Assembly (NCBI GenBank): GCA_020436935.1
Contig: JAGQWX010000020.1
Span: 17,347 to 81,346, forward strand
DNA length: 64,000 bases
DNA from: Saprospiraceae bacterium
Lineage (GTDB): Bacteria > Bacteroidota > Bacteroidia > Chitinophagales > Saprospiraceae
Direction: 5' to 3'
Shown here: piece after piece, positions 28,389 through 37,367 of the stretch
How the letters are laid out: each line of letters opens with the position of its first letter
How positions within the stretch are numbered: position 1 is the stretch's first letter
Notes under the pieces: model-generated
Told to the model about the DNA's origin: nothing
The model's input: the letters and a program-made list of their open reading frames with translations, nothing else
Databases searched by the model: none
Made by a program: the position numbers and the translations under genes

Positions 28389-30824
28389 TTAGTTTTCGGG
28401 AAGTGCTTTGCCGTGCCACACCGAGGCACCGAATGTGGTTAAATAAACATGATTACTTTTATATGGGTCCGGAATGACTCTATGCCCCCAATGAAAATCA
28501 TAGCCCTTGAGCTTAGACCAACTTTCCCCATTGTTATTGCTCATAAAAGCCCCTTGATTAAAAGTGTTGCAATAAATCACTTTTTCCGGCTGTGAAGAAA
28601 AAGTCACATCGTATACGTAAGCATCTTCGGAAAAAATTCTTCTCCAGGTATCTCCATTGTCTTCAGAAAATAGGATTCCTCCTTTAGTCTCTATCCATCT
28701 GTTACCTCCTGCTTCTTCGGCAGCTTTTTTTCCCAACAAGTCTGAAAGCTGAATATCGGACCACGATGCCAGATAAATTTCATTGGGAGATGTAGGATTT
28801 ACTTCTACACCATTCGGAAAAGCAAATCCTTCTCCAATATTCAGAAGTTCCCAATGTTCTGCCCCATCTATGGAACGATATAGTGCTCCTGACAAAGCTT
28901 GTCTTCCTTCTCTGGTATTGCCATGAGATGGTCTTGCTGAAACAACCAAAAACAATGTTCCGTTTGGCGAAATAGTGAGTTCAAACGCTGCATTATTTTC
29001 ACCTATTCCTTCGTTTTTAACTTGCCAGGTTTTACCATCATCAGTAGATTTAAATACTCCTTTATTATAAGTTGCGACGTATAATGTCCTTTTTCCCGGG
29101 GAAGATTTTTGATCAAGGACTATGGAGGTAGCCAGAGCGTGCATACCAATACCTGTAGTATCTGCAAGCCAGGTACGACCTCCGTCAATGGAAGAACAAA
29201 CTCCGCCATCCGCATAACTATCCTTATACCAGTTAAGGTTACGTGTCATCTTCCCTCTTGGCAAATCATGAAGGCCAGACCAAACAGACCATAATTTCCC
29301 TTCAACTTTTGGATCAAAAACGACCCAATAGCACGTATTTATCCATGGTGTTGGCACTCCCTGTGTGCTGCGAGCCCAAGACTTGCCTCCATCAAAAGAA
29401 TGGTGAAAACCAATATCGGTATAACTAATGGCAATATGTTTGGGATCACATGGGTCAAAATGCACACCGTAAGCCGTTGTAACATCAAGGCCTGTAGTAG
29501 AAAAGCTTCCATTTTTACCAACACTGTATAACGAAGTCCAATTTTTACCGCCATCCTCAGTTTTCATAGACCGATACCAGTCGGTGACTATGGCCAGATC
29601 TCCATTATGTGGACTGACTCCTACATCAATGAGAAAGATAAATTCACCACCAAAAGCCTTATGAACCCAAGCATCGTTAAGGTTTTGAGCATCTAAGGCA
29701 TCAAATACTCCATATTGCCCGCTACCACCGCCACCTTGCCAAACCCATTCAAAGTTCCTGCCGGCATCTACTGATTTCATTGCACCATACCAAATCTTTT
29801 TTGTACCATTTTCACTTTCGGGATAGTAGTTGCAAATCACATAAATCTTTTCTGCGTCATACTCTGCGCATGCGATTTTCATAAAGCTGGGGAGCTCGCC
29901 TGCCTCTTTATTTTGTAATAAATCATCTTGTAAAATTTGCCAGGTGGAGCCAAGATCAAGGGATATCCATATTTGGCTATGGAGGTTTTCAAACTCGTTG
30001 GGTTTGTTTTCTAGGTGATGGAGTGCATACCAAACCGCTTGGTTACCTTCTTTGGTTTTACCTGTGGCAAAGTTATAGCTGTGTTTCATTGGTTCTGGAT
30101 ACATCTTTTGCTCAGTTAAGCGAAAGCCAGCTTCATCGAAGGTATAGGATTCATGGCTTGTGAGAACATAGAGTTTATTCCCATAAAACGTCAAATGTCT
30201 CAAACTGTGCTCTAAAGCAAGATGTCTCCATGTCTTCCCGCTATCATCAGAAAAGCTTAGATAGTTAGGTCTGGCAGTGTATATTTTTAATGGGTCTGTA
30301 GGGTTTTGGACAATACATGTTATCTCCTGCTTCAAAATATCATCTGTTCTATCACCACCATCAACACTGACTTGTGTATCGGCATGATCACCACGATAAG
30401 AGACAAGCATTTTTCCTTCACCATTTCCTTGTAATACATTCCAGCTTTTTCCAAAATCAGATGACTTATATAGCAATTTTCCTCCAGCGTAAATGACCGA
30501 AGCATCAAGTGGGCTGAAAGCAAAACTTGAAGCCCCACCAATAAAATTTTTAATGCTGAATGATTTTCCACCATTGGTTGAAAGATAATTGCCGGTCATG
30601 TCACAACGCAGCATAAGATGATCTGAATTGGAGTAGGAAAAAGTAGGAATATATGTAGCACCTCCACCTCCTGGCCCAATTATTTCCCAATCTGATGACG
30701 GATTTGCATCCAGCTCTTCGGAGTTATTACAGGTAGTAAAAACTGTTAGGATAAATACAAGATTAAGTAATGCTTTCACCAATAGTAGTAGATTAATGCA
30801 AAAGCTAATATAAAAGCATTTCAT
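28389..30824 (-). CDS. BNR/sortilin-like beta-propeller lipoprotein, copy 2
   Basis: 811 residues; lipobox FTTC (Cys32). It starts WEIIGPGGGGATYIPTFSYS and CDMTGNYLSTNGG, parallel to copy 1 (21165-23585). Asp-box repeats include SSDFGKSWNV, SDDSGKTWRH, SLDLGSTWQI, TEDGGKNWTS, SFDGGKSWAR, SIDGGRTWLA, STDDGKTWQV, SEDNGDTWRR and SNNNGESWSK. Both end GxDFHWGHRVIPDPY-like with a WHGKA/WYGDA tail. The gene opens the operon and is divergent from the Nramp-like gene. The two copies are diverged, so they may act on different linkages or work as a pair. Confidence 0.85.
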   Translation of the reverse strand: MKCFYISFCINLLLLVKALLNLVFILTVFTTCNNSEELDANPSSDWEIIGPGGGGATYIPTFSYSNSDHLMLRCDMTGNYLSTNGGKSFSIKNFIGGASSFAFSPLDASVIYAGGKLLYKSSDFGKSWNVLQGNGEGKMLVSYRGDHADTQVSVDGGDRTDDILKQEITCIVQNPTDPLKIYTARPNYLSFSDDSGKTWRHLALEHSLRHLTFYGNKLYVLTSHESYTFDEAGFRLTEQKMYPEPMKHSYNFATGKTKEGNQAVWYALHHLENKPNEFENLHSQIWISLDLGSTWQILQDDLLQNKEAGELPSFMKIACAEYDAEKIYVICNYYPESENGTKKIWYGAMKSVDAGRNFEWVWQGGGGSGQYGVFDALDAQNLNDAWVHKAFGGEFIFLIDVGVSPHNGDLAIVTDWYRSMKTEDGGKNWTSLYSVGKNGSFSTTGLDVTTAYGVHFDPCDPKHIAISYTDIGFHHSFDGGKSWARSTQGVPTPWINTCYWVVFDPKVEGKLWSVWSGLHDLPRGKMTRNLNWYKDSYADGGVCSSIDGGRTWLADTTGIGMHALATSIVLDQKSSPGKRTLYVATYNKGVFKSTDDGKTWQVKNEGIGENNAAFELTISPNGTLFLVVSARPSHGNTREGRQALSGALYRSIDGAEHWELLNIGEGFAFPNGVEVNPTSPNEIYLASWSDIQLSDLLGKKAAEEAGGNRWIETKGGILFSEDNGDTWRRIFSEDAYVYDVTFSSQPEKVIYCNTFNQGAFMSNNNGESWSKLKGYDFHWGHRVIPDPYKSNHVYLTTFGASVWHGKALPEN

Positions 30825-30843
30825 AAGTTTATGAAATATATAA

Positions 30844-30872
30844 TTGATTTTTTCGAAATATTTTATCTTTTG
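30844..30872 (+). promoter_or_regulatory. Possible Bacteroidota-type promoter of the Nramp-like gene
   Basis: TTG (30844-30846) and TATCTTTTG (30864-30872) approximate the Bacteroidota -33 TTTG and -7 TAnnTTTG elements with a 17-nt spacer, shorter than the usual 19-21. It lies 19 bp before the start. A TTTCGTTTT segment at 30878-30886 overlaps the leader and could bind the DeoR regulator. Confidence 0.3.
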
Positions 30873-30890
30873 TTTAATTTCGTTTTAATT

Positions 30891-32126
30891 ATGAATAAGA
30901 CAAAAGCAAGTATTGTAAAATGGCTCGCTGCCATTGGTCCCGGATTGTTTCTGATTGGATATAATATAGGTACCGGTTCGGTAACAACAATGGCACAAAC
31001 AGGTGCTATACATAGTATGAGGTTCCTTTGGGTACTCGCACTATCATGCATTTTTACCTATATCCTGATGATCGCTTATGGAAAGACCACTCTGGTATCT
31101 GGTAAATCAGCTCTAACCCTTTTCAGAGATCGATGGAAATACGGGTGGCTTATTTCACTGTATATTTTGATTGCATTGATCATTGGTGAGTTGCTTGCGC
31201 TAATGGGCATAATGGGCATTGTGTCCGATTTGATAGCAGAAGCCTTAATAATGATCGCAGGTGTTGCTCCACCAAAATGGTTGATTATACTTCTGATCTC
31301 CATCATTTTTTACTACTTCATTATGAAAGGCAAGTATTCTGGTTTCGAAAAATTGCTTACTTTTTTTGTTATCATTATGGGCTTGTCCTTCAGCATTGTT
31401 TTTCTTTTGGTGTCTCCACCGTCGGAAGAAATCATTCAGGGGTTCATACCACAATTGGGCATGGAAGGAGCTTCGCCTGGTCTGATTGCAGCCATTGCCG
31501 GAACCACATGCTCTGCAGCGGTATTTATCATGAGGAGCACAGTCTTACTCGAAAAGGGATGGAACATCTCACAATTGAAAACTGAAAAGAGAGATGCTTT
31601 GGTCTCTTCAATCATGATGTTTTTGCTGAGTGGTTTGATTATGGCTGTGTCTGCTGGTACATTATACCTGATGCACCAGAGGGTAGATTCCACACTTGAT
31701 CTCATCCACCTATTCAAACCACTTGGTGGCACGATGGGTGCAATTATTCTCATCTTTGGAGTTGCGAGTGCTGGCTTATCGACAGTTTTTCCGATAGTGC
31801 TGATCGCTCCATGGTTATGGTCAGATTATAAAGGTATAAAACGGGACCTCCATTCTCCTATTTCCAGAATGATGATTCTTATTGCTTTTGTTTTTGCATT
31901 CGGATCAGTAGTACTAAATCAAAGGCCACCAGCATTGATGATATTTTCACAAGCTTTCCAGGCATGTATATTGCCCGCAGTTGTCATACCTATCATACTG
32001 ATCATAAATGACAACAAAACAATGAAACACCATAAGATTGGCCCTGTCATGAATGTTGCCCTTTTGGCAGTCTTGATCTTTTCATTGTTTACAACATGGT
32101 TTGCTATAAAGGATCTGATTAACTAA
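30891..32126 (+). CDS. Nramp-family transporter without the canonical metal-binding residues
   Basis: About 411 residues with eleven hydrophobic helices. The frame opens at 30831, but ATG 30891 (MNKTKASIVKW) matches the usual Nramp N-terminus. TM1 reads GPGLFLIGYNIGTGSVTTM, so the DPGN motif that binds Mn/Fe is replaced by GTGS. TM6 reads AGTTCSAAVFIMRS instead of the MPHN type. These changes remove the known metal ligands (Asp, Asn, Met). It is 16 bp upstream of the NagB-like gene on the same strand, so a substrate such as an amino sugar, organic ion or ammonium is more likely than Mn. Function not assignable. Confidence 0.85.
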   Translation: MNKTKASIVKWLAAIGPGLFLIGYNIGTGSVTTMAQTGAIHSMRFLWVLALSCIFTYILMIAYGKTTLVSGKSALTLFRDRWKYGWLISLYILIALIIGELLALMGIMGIVSDLIAEALIMIAGVAPPKWLIILLISIIFYYFIMKGKYSGFEKLLTFFVIIMGLSFSIVFLLVSPPSEEIIQGFIPQLGMEGASPGLIAAIAGTTCSAAVFIMRSTVLLEKGWNISQLKTEKRDALVSSIMMFLLSGLIMAVSAGTLYLMHQRVDSTLDLIHLFKPLGGTMGAIILIFGVASAGLSTVFPIVLIAPWLWSDYKGIKRDLHSPISRMMILIAFVFAFGSVVLNQRPPALMIFSQAFQACILPAVVIPIILIINDNKTMKHHKIGPVMNVALLAVLIFSLFTTWFAIKDLIN

Positions 32127-32142
32127 TACTAAAATTGTACTT

Positions 32143-32892
32143 ATGATAAAGAAAATTTCATTCAACGTCATTCGATGTGAAACGCAGGAAGAATTGGGAA
32201 GGATGGCAGGTGAAGCAGCAATAAGCACCATCCTCGCTGCCATCCAGGAAAGAGGACAGGCCAATATAGTGATGGCAACAGGCACCGCACAATACGCCAC
32301 TTTAAAATATATGATCGCAGACACCCGCATAGATTGGTCAAAGGTGGTCATGTTTCACCTGGATGAATATATTGGTATACCAGGTGACCATAAAGCGAGT
32401 TTTAGAAAGTTTCTCACTGAGAGATTTCTTGACCATGTGAGCCCTTTGAAAAAAACACACCTCATCAATGGGTTTGAAGATGCCGACGCTGAAATAGAGT
32501 TCCTGAATGAGGAAATTTCCAAACACAAAATCGATCTCTCCCTAATCGGCATTGGAGAAAATGGCCATATTGCCTTCAACGACCCTCCTGCGGATTTCGA
32601 GACTGAGTCTCCATTTATTAAGGTTGCTCTGGATGACAAATGTAGAATGCAGCAAGTTGGTGAAGGTTGGTTTAATGACCTGGATGAGGTACCAACGCAT
32701 GCTATAAGTATGTCTGTAAGACACATGCTTAAAACTGCTAAAATCATCGCTTCAATACCTGATGCACGAAAAGCACTGCCGGTATCTGATACTGTCAACA
32801 AAGCCATTGATCCATGGTTTCCTTCGACTTACATCAGAAAACACCACGATTGTACGCTTTATGTGGATGCTTTTTCCGCTGAACTACTTTAA
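32143..32892 (+). CDS. NagB-like amino-sugar-6-phosphate deaminase/isomerase
   Basis: 249 residues, cytoplasmic. Motifs of the glucosamine-6-phosphate deaminase/6-phosphogluconolactonase family are clear: VMATGTAQYATL (phosphate loop), MFHLDEYIGIPGDHKASFR, and IGIGENGHIAFNDPPADF, containing the Asp and His used in ring opening. ARKALPVSDTV closes the active site. Converts an amino-sugar 6-phosphate to a ketose 6-phosphate plus ammonia. With agaS in the adjacent operon it could act on GalN-6-P or GlcN-6-P; the two are not distinguishable here. Followed by a strong terminator. Confidence 0.88.
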   Translation: MIKKISFNVIRCETQEELGRMAGEAAISTILAAIQERGQANIVMATGTAQYATLKYMIADTRIDWSKVVMFHLDEYIGIPGDHKASFRKFLTERFLDHVSPLKKTHLINGFEDADAEIEFLNEEISKHKIDLSLIGIGENGHIAFNDPPADFETESPFIKVALDDKCRMQQVGEGWFNDLDEVPTHAISMSVRHMLKTAKIIASIPDARKALPVSDTVNKAIDPWFPSTYIRKHHDCTLYVDAFSAELL

Positions 32893-32952
32893 ACAAAAAC
32901 AACAATTTGTAAAAAAACAAGTTAGAAATTGGTCTTTGACAACCATGATGAG

Positions 32953-32992
32953 ATACAAAGGAACGGCCATTGAGTCTATCCTTTGTATTTTT
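32953..32992 (+). terminator. Rho-independent terminator after the NagB-like gene
   Basis: ATACAAAGGA (32953-32962) and TCCTTTGTAT (32979-32988) form a perfect 10-bp stem with a 16-nt loop, followed by a TTTTT run on the plus strand. It separates two convergent transcription units. Confidence 0.8.
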
Positions 32993-32998
32993 CCAGAC

Positions 32999-34000
32999 TT
33001 ATGCCCCTAAAATAGATTTAAGAAAATTCAAATCCCGAAACATTGCTGCCTCATCTAAGCCTAGTTCTTTGTTTCCAATATCATAACCATAATAAAAAGT
33101 AACTGGAACCTTCAATTGAAACTTTTTTACTGAGTCCGCGAAACCCTCATAGTCAACGAGCCCTGTGCCAATGGGTACTTGAGGGCATTCCAGACCATTT
33201 ACACCTTTGATGAAAGTATGGTCTTTGATATGTAAAGATGTTAGATAGGGATGGATCAAATCAAATGCCCATTTCCATGAGTAAGCACCCTCCACAGTAG
33301 CATGATCTATATCAAACTGCATCCCAAGATATGGACTTTCAATCTCTGACAAAATCAAATAGACGTCCAAAAGATTTGCCCCAAAGTAGGGTTGCACTGC
33401 AACTCCAGGACCATTGTAGTTAGAATGGTTTTGATAAGAGCCTATTATCTTGTACTTCTCATTTCGTTTTGCAAGTTTTTTGAAGTTTTCGAAAACTCTT
33501 TTTTGGCTTTGCTTATAAGTTTCTTCGGCATGATAATGGAAATTTTTCATTCTGAAATGAGTTATCTCAAGGTCTTTCATTGTCGAAAGCATATCACTGG
33601 TATGTTGATCATCCTGCTCTCCTAAATCTGTTGACAAACATTTTACATCTATTCCTTCTTTACGTATGGTTTCAACAGCAATTGGTAAATTGGTTTTGAC
33701 ATGTTCAGGCTCGATCAGGCCGCCTTTGCGCACCGTAAGATCTATACCATCAAAACCAATTCGCTTAGCGAGTTGAGCCATTTCTTTAAAACTCATCCAG
33801 TTGATATGCTTTGAAAATATATGATAACTCATTTGTGGCACAGTGTAACCAAGGGATATATTATCATCACCTATTTCTTCTACTACAGCTTTTCCTAGTT
33901 TATCTGTAAGTGGTAATGCAGCAATTACGCCCAACTGTCTGATAAAATACCGTCTTGGAATGATTATATTATTCTTATTCAATGCACCTGGATTGCTCAT
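32999..34000 (-). CDS. Sugar phosphate isomerase/epimerase-like TIM-barrel protein, Tat-type signal
   Basis: About 333 residues from ATG 34000. The frame is open to 34063, but the shorter start gives a 10-bp gap after the VCBS gene and places the Tat-like IIPRRYFIRQLGVIAALPL at the N-terminus. The xylose-isomerase-like barrel is visible as GFDGIDLTVRKGGLIEPE, MKNFHYH, GSYQNHSNYNG, PYLGMQFDIDHATVEG and LTSLHIKDHTF, with His/Asp/Glu metal ligands. Such proteins accompany Gfo/Idh and DUF1080 in keto-sugar pathways and can be 3-keto-sugar epimerases or isomerases. Last gene of the agaS operon. Confidence 0.85.
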   Translation of the reverse strand: MSNPGALNKNNIIIPRRYFIRQLGVIAALPLTDKLGKAVVEEIGDDNISLGYTVPQMSYHIFSKHINWMSFKEMAQLAKRIGFDGIDLTVRKGGLIEPEHVKTNLPIAVETIRKEGIDVKCLSTDLGEQDDQHTSDMLSTMKDLEITHFRMKNFHYHAEETYKQSQKRVFENFKKLAKRNEKYKIIGSYQNHSNYNGPGVAVQPYFGANLLDVYLILSEIESPYLGMQFDIDHATVEGAYSWKWAFDLIHPYLTSLHIKDHTFIKGVNGLECPQVPIGTGLVDYEGFADSVKKFQLKVPVTFYYGYDIGNKELGLDEAAMFRDLNFLKSILGA

Positions 34001-34010
34001 TTTGAGTTCT

Positions 34011-37000
34011 TTAAAAATTATGCTCAATATCGAAAACATGGATCCTTCCAGCAGAACCAGCAACTATCAATTTTTTTACACCTAGAATTTCAATAACTCG
34101 CGCGCTCCTCACTTCCCCCTTTAACTGAATATGACTTTCGAAAGGTGGCACCTCCGTCCACTCCTTCGTTGAGACATCATACTGCAGGCAAAGCCCCATT
34201 GTCGCATCAGCTCTTCCCTGTAAAAGTTCCATACCTAAATCATTGCCATGTATAAAAACCCAAAATTCCCCTGCCTTAAGCTCAATTGGTACAATAGTAT
34301 ATAGTGGAGATACTTGAGCTTGTTGAACAAAAGGTACAAATTCAAAACCCTTTTCCGCTTCATTTTTCAAAATACCAGAACGTACTTCGTTTACATCTCC
34401 ATATCGCGCGTTTTTTAAAGTTTGAGCATCAAAAAAGGAGCTCCACTCTGCCATTGCCAATGCTTCATATGTGTTGAATTTCTTTCTTATAGATGGCATC
34501 AATTGCATCAAATCATCGCTATTGGCATATGGAAATTCTTTTCTGATTCCATGTTGGTCATAGTCGTGGTGAGTTAAGACAAAATCTTTCTTTTGATTCA
34601 TGTCAAAATCGGCATAGTAGGCTAGAAGTGGCAATTTGCCATTGTTTCCAAAATTAGTGTTTTGACCCAGGTTACCCAGGAAAAAGTCTATATCTCCATC
34701 AAAATCAAAATCAAATGGTGTTACTGTATTCCAGAAACCTGACATTACCTGCTGATTTTTGGGCATAAATTCTTTTCTTTCCCTCCATAATTGTCCTTCA
34801 TAGCCAAGCATTATGGGTTTGGCCCAATGAGGTGTAATCACCAATTCCATACGATTGTCTCCATCAGCATCTGCCCAACATGCATCTGTTATTTGCAGTT
34901 GTGGGTTAAGGTCTTTGATGAGCATCGTAGAATCAAAGTATTGAATTGTTCCATTCTCTATCTTCTCAAAATAAAGCAAATGATGTTCCCCGCCCTCTGG
35001 ATATGAGCCGGCATTCACCCTATTGGCTACAAACAATTCGGGCATGTTGTCGCCATTCAAGTTCTGTTCTCTGCAAAGGCTGGACAAAATGCGTTTTCCA
35101 TTTGTCAGCACTTGTGCAGTGATGAACTTGCGATCCCCTCTATTGAGCAACAATAGATCACCTTCTCCCTGCTCTGAAGTGTAATGCCCGCATGACAGGT
35201 ATATATCAGCTTTGCCATCCCCATCTGCATCAAAGATCCTCGATGAAGAAATAAATTTACTTTCGCCTGAAATTTTTTGCTCAAAAAGTTTCTTTTGAAC
35301 AAATGTTCCAGTTTGCTCCTGAAAATATATTGAACAGGATTCAATAGGCAAATTTGCAAGCACTAAGTCATCCAATCCATCTTGATCTAAATCAGCAACT
35401 TCGATGTGTGGAGATTGACTATGTAACTGATAAGGCAAGGTTTTTTGAATAGCAAAATCGTTGCTACTTCCACTCATTTTTGGATAGGCCAGACTTTGAA
35501 TACTTTGATCAGAAGTACGTAATAATTTTTGACATCTTACTGGATAGTTGGTTTTTACGCCATTTTCTCTTAGAAGTAAATTGCAGGAATCAATACTGAT
35601 ATTTTCATATTTGAGGATTTCTCCTCCACCCCAATCTATAATGATTGAATCGACTTCTGTAAGTTTTCCAATGCCAAAATATGCTTCTGACTCAGGTCCT
35701 GAAAGATACCCTCGTGTAGACATTATAGACGTATATTGGCAGTGTTTTCCAGCGAATAAATACAACTCCGCACCCAGGCCTTTCCTATTACCCTTAAAAT
35801 CAGACAGTTTAACCTTTACAAAATGGACTGAACGGTCATGATTTCCATTAAACAGTGAATTCTGGTAAATGCCAGCTTCGTCATTGATATTATTGGTTAT
35901 CAGGTCAAGGTCTCCATCCAGGTCAAGATCGCAATATACCGCCCCATTTGAAAAACCTGCGTCATCGATATTCCAGGCTTTGCTTACATTTTCAAAATGC
36001 AACAAGCCTTTATTCCTGAACATAAAATTTGGGATTTTTACCTGTGGTATGGTTTTAGTCAGTTCTAATCTGGAAAGATTCCCTGCCAGGATTGATGATT
36101 TAAAATTGATCCAGTCGTGGTCATTGATATCACGGACAAAGCCATTGGTGATGAAGACGTCATTGTTGCCATCTGCATCAAAATCCGCTATCAGAGGCGC
36201 CCATGACCAATCTGTTGCGTCCATGCCTGTGAGAAAGGAAAGATCCGAGAACTGATACACACCCTCAGGTCCCATTCCTTGATTGATCTGGACCGTGTTC
36301 CTCAGATATTGGTATTCATAATCAAACTTTTCTGTATTGATATTGTAGGTGTAGTTATTACCATTGAGAAATGTCTTTTTCCGCGTATTGTTTGAAGGCA
36401 ACATTTCCGTCACTATAAAATCTGGTAATAAGTCGTTGTTTAGGTCACCTATGTCCATCCCCATTGATGAAAAAGATTGATGACTAACTGCTTGTCGCAC
36501 ACCATTTTCATATGTGATGTTATCTTGGCTCAAATACAATAGATCACAGCTCAAAAAATCATTGGCAACGTAGATATCCTTGAAACCATCCAGGTTGAAA
36601 TCCAATATTGCACTTCCATTTGTAAACCCTCCAAGTTTTATTCCCTTCTCATCTGAAACATCATAGAATACAGGGTGTTGAAGCAAACTGTCAAATTTGT
36701 TTTCAAAAAGACGATCTCGGTTGGGTTGCCATGATACTTGCTCAGGCAGAATGAATGTATTTTCAAACCGTCGGTCACTAGAATTTATTGCCAGAAAAAC
36801 ATCGAGATCTCCGTCGTTATCAAAGTCATAAAACTGAGCATGATCTGAATATAGATCGCCATCAAGACCATACTCGTTAGCCAGATTGACAAATAAGGGT
36901 ATACCCTCCGCATTATTACCCTGGTTAATAAACAATTGATTTCTACGTCTAGAAGAATCCTTCCAAAAGCTATTGCAGACAAAAATATCCAATTTCTCGT

Positions 37001-37367
37001 CTTCATTGATATCAATGAAACATACCCCCATCGTCCACTCACCCAACTTTTTGCTGACACCGGATATTTTTGTTATTTCCTCAAACTTCAAGCCGCTTTT
37101 GTTGAGGTAAAGTGCGTTATCTTGCTGATTTGCGCCAAAAAATATTTCCGGAAACCCGTCTCCATTCAAATCTCCAACAGCGACTCCGCTTCCGTTGTAT
37201 GTGTAGATGTTTTGAATAATATTACATGTATCGTCTTCAATTATTGTATTTGAGAATTTTACCCCTGTGTCCGTTGAGCTGAGTTTGGAAAATAAGACAT
37301 CTTTCTTGCATGACTGTTGACAAACGGTCAAAAAAAGTAACGCAAGTATGACACCTATTTTATCCAT
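34011..37367 (-). CDS. VCBS/FG-GAP repeat lipoprotein with ASPIC/UnbV domain
   Basis: 1118 residues, with a lipoprotein signal peptide (cysteine 16 or 20). Repeated calcium-binding loops of the type DLNGDGFPEIFFG, DINEDEKLDIFV, DFDNDGDLDVFLA, DLDLDGDLDLITN and DFDFDGDIDFFLG form a beta-propeller. LGAELYLFAGKHCQY ... GYLSGPESEAYFGIG is the ASPIC/UnbV module. Commonly found on Bacteroidota cell surfaces near SusC/D systems; thought to bind glycan or protein. Its stop is 10 bp before the epimerase-like gene and its start overlaps the DUF5107 gene by 13 bp. Confidence 0.9.
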   Translation of the reverse strand: MDKIGVILALLFLTVCQQSCKKDVLFSKLSSTDTGVKFSNTIIEDDTCNIIQNIYTYNGSGVAVGDLNGDGFPEIFFGANQQDNALYLNKSGLKFEEITKISGVSKKLGEWTMGVCFIDINEDEKLDIFVCNSFWKDSSRRRNQLFINQGNNAEGIPLFVNLANEYGLDGDLYSDHAQFYDFDNDGDLDVFLAINSSDRRFENTFILPEQVSWQPNRDRLFENKFDSLLQHPVFYDVSDEKGIKLGGFTNGSAILDFNLDGFKDIYVANDFLSCDLLYLSQDNITYENGVRQAVSHQSFSSMGMDIGDLNNDLLPDFIVTEMLPSNNTRKKTFLNGNNYTYNINTEKFDYEYQYLRNTVQINQGMGPEGVYQFSDLSFLTGMDATDWSWAPLIADFDADGNNDVFITNGFVRDINDHDWINFKSSILAGNLSRLELTKTIPQVKIPNFMFRNKGLLHFENVSKAWNIDDAGFSNGAVYCDLDLDGDLDLITNNINDEAGIYQNSLFNGNHDRSVHFVKVKLSDFKGNRKGLGAELYLFAGKHCQYTSIMSTRGYLSGPESEAYFGIGKLTEVDSIIIDWGGGEILKYENISIDSCNLLLRENGVKTNYPVRCQKLLRTSDQSIQSLAYPKMSGSSNDFAIQKTLPYQLHSQSPHIEVADLDQDGLDDLVLANLPIESCSIYFQEQTGTFVQKKLFEQKISGESKFISSSRIFDADGDGKADIYLSCGHYTSEQGEGDLLLLNRGDRKFITAQVLTNGKRILSSLCREQNLNGDNMPELFVANRVNAGSYPEGGEHHLLYFEKIENGTIQYFDSTMLIKDLNPQLQITDACWADADGDNRMELVITPHWAKPIMLGYEGQLWRERKEFMPKNQQVMSGFWNTVTPFDFDFDGDIDFFLGNLGQNTNFGNNGKLPLLAYYADFDMNQKKDFVLTHHDYDQHGIRKEFPYANSDDLMQLMPSIRKKFNTYEALAMAEWSSFFDAQTLKNARYGDVNEVRSGILKNEAEKGFEFVPFVQQAQVSPLYTIVPIELKAGEFWVFIHGNDLGMELLQGRADATMGLCLQYDVSTKEWTEVPPFESHIQLKGEVRSARVIEILGVKKLIVAGSAGRIHVFDIEHNF

